In this document: positions 1 through 8,791 of the stretch, one piece after another
Layout of the letters: each line of letters starts with the position of its first letter
Numbering within the stretch: the first letter of the stretch is position 1
NCBI GenBank assembly: GCA_900111435.1
Contig: FOIY01000003.1
Coordinates: 338,201-402,200 of the forward strand
Direction of reading: 5' to 3'
Origin: Ruminococcaceae bacterium KH2T8
Lineage (GTDB): Bacteria > Bacillota > Clostridia > Saccharofermentanales > Saccharofermentanaceae
DNA: 64,000 nt
The notes under the pieces: model-generated
The model's database searches: none
Seen by the model: the letters and a program-made list of their open reading frames with translations, nothing else
Told to the model about the DNA's origin: nothing
Program-made: the position numbers and the translations under genes

Positions 1-2735
1 CCTGTGGATCTCATCTCGGGTCCGAGAACGGGGTCTACTTCCTGGAACATATTGAAGGGGAAGACTGCTTCCTTAACACCATAGTGGTTGATAACCTTAT
101 CGTGAAGCTCGGGTACGGGTGACTTCCTGCCTGTAAGCTCGGATGTCATGATCTCCGTTGCGATCTTAACCATGTTGATAGCGCAGACCTTGGATACCAG
201 AGGTACTGTTCTACTTGCTCTGGGGTTAGCCTCGAGTACGTATACAACGTCATCCTCGATTGCGTACTGCATGTTCATGAGGCCGCATACGCCCATCTCG
301 ATAGCGATCTTCTTTGTATATTCCTTGATCGTAGCAACCTGCTTCTCAGTAAGGTTCTTGGAAGGAAGGATACAAGCGGAGTCACCGGAGTGTACGCCTG
401 CGAGCTCGATGTGCTCCATTACTGCGGGTACGAAGCAGTTTGTACCGTCGGAGATGGCATCTGCCTCACACTCTGTAGCGTGGTGAAGGAATCTGTCTAC
501 GAGGATAGGTCTGTCGGGTGTTACGCCTACAGCTGCTTCCATGTATACGCGGAGCATCTCATCGTCGTGAACGATCTCCATTCCGCGGCCGCCCAATACG
601 TAAGAAGGTCTTACCATTACGGGGTAACCGATGCGGTTAGCAACTTCGAGAGCCTCGTCAACGGTAACAGCCATTCCTGCCTCAGGCATGGGGATGTTGA
701 GCTTTTCCATCATAGCACGGAAGTGATCTCTGTCCTCTGCGAGGTCGATAGTCTCGGGAGACGTACCGAGGATCTTGATGCCGTTCTTCTTGAGGTCAGC
801 TGCAAGGTTAAGAGGTGTCTGTCCGCCGAACTGAGCGATAACTCCTACGGGCTTCTCCTTCTCGTGGATAGCAAGAACATCCTCGAGTGTCAGGGGCTCG
901 AAATAGAGCTTATCGGATGTATCGTAGTCAGTAGATACAGTCTCGGGGTTACAGTTAACGATGATGGACTCGAATCCGAGCTTCTTAAGTGCAAGTGCAG
1001 CATGTACGCAGCAGTAGTCGAACTCGATACCCTGACCGATACGGTTAGGACCGCCGCCTAAGATCATGATCTTGGGCTTATCCGTATTGCAGGGGCTCTT
1101 GTCCTCGGAGAGATGATATGTGGAGTAGTAGTAAGCAGCATCCTGTGTTCCGCTTACGTGTACGCCTTCCCATGCTTCCTTGATGCCGTACTCGTATCTC
1201 TTTGTCCTGATGGACTCCTCGGTAACGTCGAGGATCTTGGAGAGATATCTGTCGGAGAAACCGTCGAGCTTAGCCTGAAGGAGAACGGGCTTTGAAGGTA
1301 CTTCGCCCTTGTTCTTCATGAGAGCTTCTTCCTCTTCGACGAGTTCCTTCATCTGCTCAAGGAACCAGTGCTTGATCTTTGTAACTTCATAGATCTCATC
1401 GATAGTAGCGCCCTTACGAAGTGCCTCGTAGATGATGAACTGTCTCTCGGATGTGGGAGTATTGAGCATCATCATGAGATCTTCCTTGCTCTTATCGTGG
1501 AAGTTCTTAGCGAATCCGAGACCATATCTTCCTGTCTCAAGAGATCTTATAGCCTTCTGGAAAGCTTCCTTATATGTCTTACCGATGCTCATTACCTCAC
1601 CGACGGCACGCATCTGTGTACCGAGCTTATCCTGAGCGCCCTTGAACTTCTCGAAAGCCCATCTTGCGAACTTGATAACAACATAGTCTCCGTCGGGTAC
1701 GTACTTATCAAGTGTGCCGTACTTACCGCAGGGGATCTCGTCAAGTGTAAGACCGCATGCGAGCATAGCGGAAACAAGTGCGATGGGGAATCCTGTTGCC
1801 TTGGAAGCAAGAGCAGAGGATCTGGATGTTCTGGGGTTGATCTCGATTACTACGATCCTTCCGGATACGGGATCGTGAGCGAACTGGCAGTTACAACCGC
1901 CGATTACTTCGATAGCTTCGATGATCTTGTAGGATGCTTCCTGGAGCTTGTCCTGTACATCCTGAGAGATCGTGAGCATAGGTGCGGAACAGAAAGAGTC
2001 ACCTGTATGTACACCGATGGGGTCGATATTCTCGATAAAGCAAACAGTGATCTTGTTGTTCTTTGCATCACGTACTACCTCGAGCTCAAGCTCTTCCCAA
2101 CCGCTGATAGACTCCTCAACGAGGACCTGTCCTACGAGGCTGGCCTGAAGACCTCTTTCGCATACTACCTTGAGCTCGTCTACGTTATATACGAGACCGC
2201 CGCCGGCGCCACCCATCGTGTAAGCGGGACGAAGTACTACGGGATATCCGAGCTCGTCTGCGATCTTAAGTGCTTCCTCTACGGAATAAGCCTCATGGCT
2301 TCTGGGCATCTCGATACCGAGTGCATTCATCGTGTTCTTGAACTCGATACGGTCCTCGCCTCGCTCGATAGCGTCGACCTGGACACCGATAACCTGTACG
2401 TTGTACTTCTCGAGTACGCCTGCTTCTGCAAGCTCAGAGCAAAGATTAAGTCCTGACTGACCTCCGAGATTGGGAAGCAAAGCATCAGGACGTTCCTTTT
2501 CGATTATCTGTTCAATACGGGCAACATTAAGCGGCTCAATATAAGTTCTGTCAGCCACATCGGGATCTGTCATGATCGTAGCCGGGTTGGAATTTACGAG
2601 AACGATCTCATATCCGAGCTTACGAAGCGCCTTACACGCCTGTGTGCCGGAATAGTCGAACTCACATGCCTGTCCGATGATGATCGGGCCCGAGCCGATA
2701 ATGAGTATCTTGTTAATGTCGTCTTTCTTTGGCAT
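1..2735 (-). CDS. carB: Carbamoyl-phosphate synthase large subunit (3' end beyond the window)
   Basis: Makes carbamoyl phosphate from bicarbonate, ATP and ammonia supplied by the small subunit, for pyrimidine and arginine synthesis in the cytosol. About 911 of the usual roughly 1,070 residues are present. The chain opens MPKKDDINKILIIGSGPIII, the family's nucleotide-binding start, and the internal duplication is clear: the second half begins again with ILGGGPNRIGQGIEFDY. ATP-grasp stretches such as LRPAYTMGGAGGG and VRPSYVLGGRGME are intact in both halves. The start at 2735 is preceded by a GGGGG ribosome site. The C-terminal allosteric (MGS-like) domain lies outside the window. It follows thrC on the same strand after 92 bases; no carA is seen nearby. 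Confidence 0.97.
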   Translation of the reverse strand, partial: MPKKDDINKILIIGSGPIIIGQACEFDYSGTQACKALRKLGYEIVLVNSNPATIMTDPDVADRTYIEPLNVARIEQIIEKERPDALLPNLGGQSGLNLCSELAEAGVLEKYNVQVIGVQVDAIERGEDRIEFKNTMNALGIEMPRSHEAYSVEEALKIADELGYPVVLRPAYTMGGAGGGLVYNVDELKVVCERGLQASLVGQVLVEESISGWEELELEVVRDAKNNKITVCFIENIDPIGVHTGDSFCSAPMLTISQDVQDKLQEASYKIIEAIEVIGGCNCQFAHDPVSGRIVVIEINPRTSRSSALASKATGFPIALVSAMLACGLTLDEIPCGKYGTLDKYVPDGDYVVIKFARWAFEKFKGAQDKLGTQMRAVGEVMSIGKTYKEAFQKAIRSLETGRYGLGFAKNFHDKSKEDLMMMLNTPTSERQFIIYEALRKGATIDEIYEVTKIKHWFLEQMKELVEEEEALMKNKGEVPSKPVLLQAKLDGFSDRYLSKILDVTEESIRTKRYEYGIKEAWEGVHVSGTQDAAYYYSTYHLSEDKSPCNTDKPKIMILGGGPNRIGQGIEFDYCCVHAALALKKLGFESIIVNCNPETVSTDYDTSDKLYFEPLTLEDVLAIHEKEKPVGVIAQFGGQTPLNLAADLKKNGIKILGTSPETIDLAEDRDHFRAMMEKLNIPMPEAGMAVTVDEALEVANRIGYPVMVRPSYVLGGRGMEIVHDDEMLRVYMEAAVGVTPDRPILVDRFLHHATECEADAISDGTNCFVPAVMEHIELAGVHSGDSACILPSKNLTEKQVATIKEYTKKIAIEMGVCGLMNMQYAIEDDVVYVLEANPRASRTVPLVSKVCAINMVKIATEIMTSELTGRKSPVPELHDKVINHYGVKEAVFPFNMFQEVDPVLGPEMRST

Positions 2736-2827
2736 ATACTTAAACCCCCATCGTGATAAAAATTCTTGCTAAAAATCTTATCATAACAGGGGCCTTATTT
2801 AAATATATATTATTAATAAAAATTGAA

Positions 2828-4333
2828 TCAGCCGATGAGGATTTCTTCTACCTTATTCTCCATCTGATCCTTCTCGATCATATCCTTGTGGAGGATCTCT
2901 TTGGAGGATAAGTCCTTGATACCTGCGGGGATCTCAAGACCGCTCTCTTCGGAAAGTTCCTTGATGATCGTCTCTACGGATCTGCCGTTGCTGTAGCCGT
3001 TTCCGCGAAGAGCATCCATTACTGCGGGAGAGAACTTGAACGGAGATGCCGTTGAAGCAAATACCGTCTTAGCCTCGTCGGAAGATCTCTGGTGGTAACG
3101 GTTGTAGATATTAAATCCGACGGCCGTATGTGTATCGATAACATTATCCGTTCTGTCATATACATCGAGGATAGTCTTGGATACGCCCGTCTCATCTGCA
3201 AAACCGCCGACGAAGAGCATCTGGAGTTTCTTCAATGTCTTGGCATCTACGCTGTATACGCCGTTAGTATTGAGCTCCTTCATCCACTCCTTGACCTGCT
3301 CGGCATTCTTGTCCGTAAGCTCGAAGAGAAGTCTTTCGAGGTTAGAGGATATAAGGATATCCATGGAAGGAGATGTAGTCTTAAAGAACTCTCTGTTCCT
3401 GTCATACTTACCGGAACTGAAGAAATCGCAGAGTACCTTGTTCCTGTTGGAAGCACAGATAAGTCTGTGTACGGGGATACCCATCTGCTTTGCATACCAT
3501 GCAGCGAGGATGTTACCGAAGTTACCCGTAGGAACTACGATATTGATGGACTCGCCCTTCTCGATCTTCTCAGTTCTCAAAAGCTCGATGTAGGAATATA
3601 CATAGTAAGCGATCTGAGGAACGAGACGGCCCCAGTTGATGGAATTAGCAGAAGAGAGCTTAACGCCGTTGCTATTAAGCTTATCGTTGAAAGCCTGATC
3701 CGCAAAGATATTCTTAACGCCTGTCTGAGCATCGTCAAAGCAGCCGTTTACCGCGATTACATGAGTATTGGAACCCGTTGTCGTGATCATCTGAAGCTTC
3801 TGAGCCTCGGATACTCCGTCGGAAGGATAGAATACGATGATCTCGGTACCGGGAAGATCCTTAAAGCCCTCAAGAGCAGCCTTACCCGTATCACCTGATG
3901 TTGCGGTAAGGATACAGATCTTCTTGCTCTCGCCCGTCTTCTTGATAGAAGCAGTCATAAGGTGAGGCAGGAGCTGGAGAGCAACATCCTTAAATGCTGC
4001 CGTAGGTCCGTGCCAGAGCTCGAGGATGAACTCTCTGTCGTTATATGCATTGAGCTGTACGAGGGGAACCGTGTTCTCTCCCCACTTATCTTCGTGATAT
4101 GCCTGAGATGTGTACTCGAGGAGCTCTTTCTCGGAGAACTCGTCAAGGAACTTCGAAAGGACCCTTGCGGAGATCTGGTAGAAAGCCATGTTCTTCATCT
4201 CTTCGATATCATCCGCGGAAAGAGTCGGGATGGATTCGGGTACAAAGAGTCCGCCGTCGGGTGCGATACCCAGAACGATAGCCTCTGATGCCGAGTACTT
4301 CTTCTCATAACCTCTTGTGCTTATATACTTCAT
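2828..4333 (-). CDS. thrC: Threonine synthase
   Basis: PLP enzyme converting O-phosphohomoserine to threonine in the cytosol. The 501-residue protein matches the long (class I-like) threonine synthases. It begins MKYISTRGYEKKYSASEAI; the PLP lysine is K115 in GPTAAFKDVALQ, and SANSINWGRLVPQ and PTGNFGNILAAWYA are family motifs for the active site and phosphate cup. I chose the ATG at 4333 because GGAGGAG sits seven bases upstream; an in-frame ATG at 4354 has no such site and would overlap the upstream gene. It starts 17 bases after the stop of the TPR-like membrane protein, so it appears to be the last gene of the long operon that begins with pcrA. Confidence 0.96.
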   Translation of the reverse strand: MKYISTRGYEKKYSASEAIVLGIAPDGGLFVPESIPTLSADDIEEMKNMAFYQISARVLSKFLDEFSEKELLEYTSQAYHEDKWGENTVPLVQLNAYNDREFILELWHGPTAAFKDVALQLLPHLMTASIKKTGESKKICILTATSGDTGKAALEGFKDLPGTEIIVFYPSDGVSEAQKLQMITTTGSNTHVIAVNGCFDDAQTGVKNIFADQAFNDKLNSNGVKLSSANSINWGRLVPQIAYYVYSYIELLRTEKIEKGESINIVVPTGNFGNILAAWYAKQMGIPVHRLICASNRNKVLCDFFSSGKYDRNREFFKTTSPSMDILISSNLERLLFELTDKNAEQVKEWMKELNTNGVYSVDAKTLKKLQMLFVGGFADETGVSKTILDVYDRTDNVIDTHTAVGFNIYNRYHQRSSDEAKTVFASTASPFKFSPAVMDALRGNGYSNGRSVETIIKELSEESGLEIPAGIKDLSSKEILHKDMIEKDQMENKVEEILIG

Positions 4334-4350
4334 TTCTTTATCTCCTCCGA

Positions 4351-5403
4351 TCACTCGTTGTATTCGTCTTCTCCGCTGCCTTCTTCTCCCGAGCCGCCTT
4401 CGGTGTCTCCACCATCACCGGACTCTCCTTCACCTTCGGAAGTCTCTTCAGGCTCGGTCTCATCCGTATTGATGACCGGCGCGAGCTCAGTCTCTTCGGT
4501 CGTCGTTGTAGTCTCTTCGGTAGTAGTCTCCGTGGTCGTAGTAGTCTCGGCCGCTTCTTCCCTTGCGGAATCTACTGCCTCGGCTCCCTCAAAGCGCACT
4601 GCATAATCATTGATGATGCCTGCGACCGCGGGGTCGTCCTTATTCTCTTCGAGCTCTGCGATAAGGAAGTCCAGTCTGTCCTCCGTATCGTGGCTGTTCT
4701 TCATCTTGGATATTGCCGGGATGATGACCAGGAATACAAGAAGGAATACGGCTACTGCGATGACTATACCCGTAATGACCTTGACTGTAAACCTCAATCT
4801 GTCTGCAGGTGTCCTTACATCCTCTACTATTATGTCGTCGCTTGCCATCTCATCTCCGACGGCGGCAGACCTCATCATGATGTCTCTTCTTTCCTTCTCG
4901 GAAGCCATCTGGAAATCATTTGTCCTGTTGGTGGCCTTTACGAGGATAGGCGCCTGCATGCCCTTCCTGCCTGCTGCTCCGGCTTCACCTGATGCGAGCG
5001 AAGTCCATGTCTTGTTACTCTTCGGAACTTCGGGCTCGGGATCGGGATTCTTTATATCGTCACGAATGAGCTTCATGGATTCCTGTGCGATAGCCAGGGA
5101 CTGCTCGGAGCTCAACGTGTTATTTACTGCATATTCCATTGCGCTCTCGGCTCTCTTGAACTGCTTCTCTCTTGCTAGGCAGAGTCCGTAGAGTAATGCG
5201 CAGTCACCCCATGAAGGGTATTTCTCGATAAGAGGCTTAAGGATTATCTGTGCTACATCCGTACCGTCGCGCTGCGCATTGAGAAGTGCCCTGTTGTACT
5301 GCTTTACAACGTGCACCTTGTCATCCGGGCTCATATCGAAAAGGATCAGATCCTTTTCCTCGACCGGACCGAGCATCAATGCGAATCTCTGATAATCGTG
5401 CAT
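4351..5403 (-). CDS. TPR-like single-pass membrane protein with acidic Thr/Glu-rich tail
   Basis: Not a named family that I recognise. Visible parts: an N-terminal helical region (about residues 25-115) with a TPR-like look (ALLYGLCLAREKQFKRAESAMEYA, split by normal spacing), a Pro/Glu/Lys linker, one hydrophobic membrane segment near residues 207-231, and an extracytoplasmic tail that is very rich in Thr, Glu, Gly and Ser (runs such as TTTTTEETE). There is no signal peptide, so the N-terminal domain should be cytosolic and the tail outside. It lies between folC (3 bases upstream) and thrC (17 bases downstream) in a packed operon. A role in envelope sensing or scaffolding is possible but unsupported by any specific motif. 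Confidence 0.75.
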   Translation of the reverse strand: MHDYQRFALMLGPVEEKDLILFDMSPDDKVHVVKQYNRALLNAQRDGTDVAQIILKPLIEKYPSWGDCALLYGLCLAREKQFKRAESAMEYAVNNTLSSEQSLAIAQESMKLIRDDIKNPDPEPEVPKSNKTWTSLASGEAGAAGRKGMQAPILVKATNRTNDFQMASEKERRDIMMRSAAVGDEMASDDIIVEDVRTPADRLRFTVKVITGIVIAVAVFLLVFLVIIPAISKMKNSHDTEDRLDFLIAELEENKDDPAVAGIINDYAVRFEGAEAVDSAREEAAETTTTTETTTEETTTTTEETELAPVINTDETEPEETSEGEGESGDGGDTEGGSGEEGSGEDEYNE

Positions 5404-5406
5404 CTT

Positions 5407-6792
5407 TTATTTCATCCTTTTTATCTCGGCACGAAGCGCGCCTCGTATTTCCCCTATAAGATAGAGCGACCCTGTCACAAGAAGAGGTGTTCCGTCCTCT
5501 GCTGACCTTCTGAAGGCCTCGAGTACCGCAGTTACGGCGTCGTCATAACAGACCGCTTTAACCTTGTTATTATACACAAGTTCGAGCTTTTCCGAAAGTT
5601 CATCGGGCAACATGGTCCTGGGGTTGTTGACTTTGACTGCAAAGACTTCGTCAAAGCTGACTCCGCCTGCCTTGAGCGTCTCGAGCATGCCGTCAACGTC
5701 CTTATCCTTCATGGCGCCCATGACGACTCTCATCCTGCGTCCGCGAAGCTTTCCGCCGAGCATCTCGCGAAGAACGTCCGTAAGGCTCTCGGCACACTGC
5801 TTATTGTGTCCGCCGTCGAGTACGACTACGGGGTCGAGACTGAGGCATTCAGCCCTGCCCTTCCATACGGCATTCGTGATACCGTACTCGATCGACTCTT
5901 CGTCTGCTCCCGCGATGCGGCATGCTTCAATCGCAGCTGCAGCATTTCTTGTCTGGTGCTTTCCGAGAAGCCTCGTCCTGAACCTCTTACCTTCGTAAGT
6001 AAATCCCATGTATCCGTCTTCGCTGAAGCTGATATCGCAGTCGCCTGCCGTGACATATGTGACGTCCACTCCGAGCTCGGCTGCACGCTCATCGATAACG
6101 CGCTTTACGTCCTTTCGCTCTTCAGGGCTGATCAGCATCTCGTCAGGTGACGAGACTACTGCGGGAGAGCCGCTCTTTAATATGCCGGCCTTCTCACCCG
6201 TGATCTCCGCTATGGTATTTCCGAGCCTGTCGGTATGGTCCATTCCGATAGCCGTGATGATCGTACAGACGGGATCCGCGATAACGTTAGTCGAGTCGAG
6301 CCTTCCGCCAAGTCCCGTCTCGAGGACCGCGATGTCGATCTCCTTTTCGGCGAACCAGAGATAGCAGATAGCCGTTACGAGCTCGAACTCCGTCGGATGC
6401 TCATATCCTTCTGAGGTCATCTTCTCGGCAGCGATGCGTACTTCTTCAGAATACTTTGAAAGCGTATCTGCATCGATCTCGCCGTATGCTTCGTCAGTCA
6501 GGAGCTTATCAAGTCCTTCTCTTCCGTCGATGACCCTCATCCTCTCGGAGAATCTCTCGAGGAAAGGTGACGTATAGACGCCTACTTTCTTTCCAGATGC
6601 GGCAAGGATCGATGCGGTATATGCGGCTGTCGAGCCCTTGCCGTTCGTTCCTGCGATATGGATCACCTTGAACTTCTTTTGAGGGTCCCCGAGGATCTCG
6701 TCGAGCTTGTTCATCCTGTCGAGTCCCAGGTTGATACCGAACTTCAATGCGTCTTTTAAGAATTCGGGTGTGCCGTTATTTTCCTTGGTCAT
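5407..6792 (-). CDS. folC: Folylpolyglutamate synthase / dihydrofolate synthase
   Basis: Adds glutamate to folates and in many bacteria also makes dihydrofolate from dihydropteroate. At 461 residues it is full length. The Mur-ligase-type P-loop is HIAGTNGKGST (about residues 45-55); GLGGRLDSTN, the MDHTDRLGNTI stretch and EKAGILKSG are classic FolC motifs, and VLDGGHNKQC is the start of the C-terminal glutamate ligase domain. Its first 17 bases overlap the end of the GtrA gene, and it ends 3 bases before the TPR-like gene, so it is translated from the same message. Folate supply has no obvious link with the surface proteins upstream. Confidence 0.96.
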   Translation of the reverse strand: MTKENNGTPEFLKDALKFGINLGLDRMNKLDEILGDPQKKFKVIHIAGTNGKGSTAAYTASILAASGKKVGVYTSPFLERFSERMRVIDGREGLDKLLTDEAYGEIDADTLSKYSEEVRIAAEKMTSEGYEHPTEFELVTAICYLWFAEKEIDIAVLETGLGGRLDSTNVIADPVCTIITAIGMDHTDRLGNTIAEITGEKAGILKSGSPAVVSSPDEMLISPEERKDVKRVIDERAAELGVDVTYVTAGDCDISFSEDGYMGFTYEGKRFRTRLLGKHQTRNAAAAIEACRIAGADEESIEYGITNAVWKGRAECLSLDPVVVLDGGHNKQCAESLTDVLREMLGGKLRGRRMRVVMGAMKDKDVDGMLETLKAGGVSFDEVFAVKVNNPRTMLPDELSEKLELVYNNKVKAVCYDDAVTAVLEAFRRSAEDGTPLLVTGSLYLIGEIRGALRAEIKRMK

Positions 6793-7330
6793 CTGTCTTT
6801 TTCATTCCTCTCCTGAAGACTACCCATCTGCTCAGTACGTAATTAACTGCGACGAGCACGATGGAATCTATGAGCTTGACTACATAGAGCCAGGTAAGAT
6901 CAAATCCTATTATCTCAACGATCAGGGTATCGGTCGGTATACCGACATTGTGCTCCAGGATCATGACAAAGACCGCAAAGAGCGCGATCTCGATCGAGAT
7001 CAGAGTCGACAGCCTTGCACAGCAAAATCCCAGGAGCTCCAGTAGAACATTACCCTTTGATCTGAATACGAATGCTCTGTTCGTGAAGAAAGCCGTAAGC
7101 GTAGAGGCTACCCAGGCAACCGTCTGGTTTAAGATCAGCATGAGGTCAAAGTCCCACTTGATGATCGTGGCGTGAAGCTCGGCATGAACGAACTTATCGA
7201 AAAGGGTAAAGCAGATAAAGTTTGCAAGACACGTCAAGATGCCCGTAACGAAATACATCGCGAACATCCTGAACTTTTCCTGCTTTTGTGTAAATCTGTC
7301 ACTGCCGTACAGTAATTCTTTGAATGTCAT
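6776..7330 (-). CDS. GtrA-family membrane protein
   Basis: Small polytopic membrane protein of 184 residues with four hydrophobic helices and the GtrA pattern (FVTGILTCLANFICFTLF near residues 28-45; FFTNRAFVFRS in the middle; LSRWVVFR at the C-terminus). GtrA/DPMS2-like proteins are proposed to flip or stabilise polyprenyl-linked sugars, or to partner glycosyltransferases, during cell-surface polysaccharide or protein glycosylation. Its start overlaps the stop of the cohesin-like surface protein gene by four bases (ATGA), so the two are probably translationally coupled, and its end overlaps folC. This linkage could mean it helps glycosylate the two upstream surface proteins; that is inference. 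Confidence 0.88.
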   Translation of the reverse strand: MTFKELLYGSDRFTQKQEKFRMFAMYFVTGILTCLANFICFTLFDKFVHAELHATIIKWDFDLMLILNQTVAWVASTLTAFFTNRAFVFRSKGNVLLELLGFCCARLSTLISIEIALFAVFVMILEHNVGIPTDTLIVEIIGFDLTWLYVVKLIDSIVLVAVNYVLSRWVVFRRGMKKTDDQGK

Positions 7331-8787
7331 ACCCTTCTCGGCCTCGGATTATTACGGTTCGCGATGATCCTGCGGATAAGATATACCGTAGCGATGATAA
7401 CGACCGCTTCGACAAGGGATATTATCAGGAAAACTCTGAAAAAGATACCGTATATCCTCTCGGCAGTCTTATCGACCGTCTTATAGTCGTAGAATCTGCC
7501 GGACTGCGAGTCGTATCTGTAGAAGGATGAATTACCGTCCTCATCCTTCATATAGGCGATAAAGACATTATTCTCGTTTACGAATCCTTCGAGGAGAACT
7601 CCGTCGGAAGTCATGAGAGTTGAAGGCTCAAATCCGCTCGGTATCTTTACCGCATCGGGAACGGGCACGACAGTCAAGACCCTGCTGCTTATTATCGCAT
7701 AGTTATCGGTATTGTATCTGGTGACGACCTTAGTCGTAGGATTGTAGAAATAAAAGCCGGGCTCTCCCGCGCCGTCGTACATGTAGATGAGGTAGCTCGT
7801 TACACCTTCTCGTACGAATACGGGAACCGTATAACCGTTTATGACTCTTGTCGTAGAAACGAATCCGTCCGGAAGATCGTAAGTATTCGGAACGGCGACG
7901 AAAGTAAACGTTCTGCCCGTAGAATCGACAAGGCCCGTACCCTCGGCAAAGAAACTCTCCTGCCTCGTTACGTAGAGCTTATATTCGTTGACGGTAGTTC
8001 CGTCCTGAGCCGTGACAGTTATGATTATGAGATTCTCGCCAAGCTGCAGGCTCGTATCAGATATGGCGACCTGAGCACTCAGGTTCCTGGACATAGCTGC
8101 TATCTCTATCTCTGTCACCTGACTGTTAACACTCGTCGAGTACTCGAATACATCGGGACTGAATGCAGGGGTCAGCGATACGCCTTCAACTTCAAGGTTC
8201 ATGAGAGTCGCATCCGACGAAAGCTCATCTTCTACCGTTACCGTGATACCGTCGCCGATCGAAGCCGAGAATTCTTCTCCCGAGCTGTTTCTGAATCCGT
8301 CTGCGGTCTCAAGCCAGAAACGAAGTGAATCAGAAGACTGTGTATTGACTCTGAATGAAGCGCTGAAGAGCGTGACCGAATCCTCGAAATATACGGACTG
8401 ATCTTCTCCGCCCGTATCGAGGTCTGCTTCCACAACTTCATCTACTGCGGCAACTACGAGAGCGCCGTCCGAAGGATCATTGCATACATATGAGAAAGAA
8501 CCGAGCTCCATCGGCTGAGCCATGGATACGAATTCAACTTTATCCTGAGGAAATCTTAAAGTGATATCCCCGAATCTCGTGATATTGCAAAGCTCGTTCG
8601 CCACTACATTGATCGTTACGATATCTCCGGGATTTACGACGGAATCATTGGTGCTGAGCGTAACTACGATATCACCGTCGGCATAGACATCACGAGTCAA
8701 AGGCAGACACGGAGATGCTACCAGCCCGATTACGACTGACATCAATAAGACGATATGAACGATCTTTGTAAATACGCTCTTACGCAT
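7327..8787 (-). CDS. Secreted, membrane-anchored protein with cohesin-like and cadherin-like domains
   Basis: Begins with a signal peptide (residues 1 to about 36, ending VYADG). Residues 38-180 resemble a type I cohesin fold: the opening VTLSTNDSVVNPGDIVTINV and the later LRFPQDKVEFVS follow the pattern of cohesin/dockerin-type beta sandwiches. Residues about 190-280 match the cadherin-like beta-sandwich domain (LMNLEVEGVSLTPAFSPDV; TAQDGTTVNEYKLYV). Two similar modules of about 80 residues follow (FTFVAVPNTYDLPDGF and LTVVPVPDAVKIPSGF), then a C-terminal membrane helix and a basic tail. So it should sit outside, anchored at its C-terminus. It is separated by four bases from the glucosaminidase gene and overlaps GtrA by four. 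No dockerin partner is visible here, so cellulosome function should not be assumed. Confidence 0.82.
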   Translation of the reverse strand: MRKSVFTKIVHIVLLMSVVIGLVASPCLPLTRDVYADGDIVVTLSTNDSVVNPGDIVTINVVANELCNITRFGDITLRFPQDKVEFVSMAQPMELGSFSYVCNDPSDGALVVAAVDEVVEADLDTGGEDQSVYFEDSVTLFSASFRVNTQSSDSLRFWLETADGFRNSSGEEFSASIGDGITVTVEDELSSDATLMNLEVEGVSLTPAFSPDVFEYSTSVNSQVTEIEIAAMSRNLSAQVAISDTSLQLGENLIIITVTAQDGTTVNEYKLYVTRQESFFAEGTGLVDSTGRTFTFVAVPNTYDLPDGFVSTTRVINGYTVPVFVREGVTSYLIYMYDGAGEPGFYFYNPTTKVVTRYNTDNYAIISSRVLTVVPVPDAVKIPSGFEPSTLMTSDGVLLEGFVNENNVFIAYMKDEDGNSSFYRYDSQSGRFYDYKTVDKTAERIYGIFFRVFLIISLVEAVVIIATVYLIRRIIANRNNPRPRRV

Positions 8788-8791
8788 CAGA

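Noticed and set aside
390-2456. Long plus-strand open frames opposite carB, and similar ones opposite pta, folC and others
   Set aside because: They mirror conserved genes on the other strand, have no ribosome sites and encode low-quality Ser/Arg/Leu-rich sequence; they are shadows of codon use.
4351-5403. Anti-sigma factor interpretation of the TPR-like membrane protein
   Set aside because: No sigma factor gene or anti-sigma motif nearby; only topology is similar.
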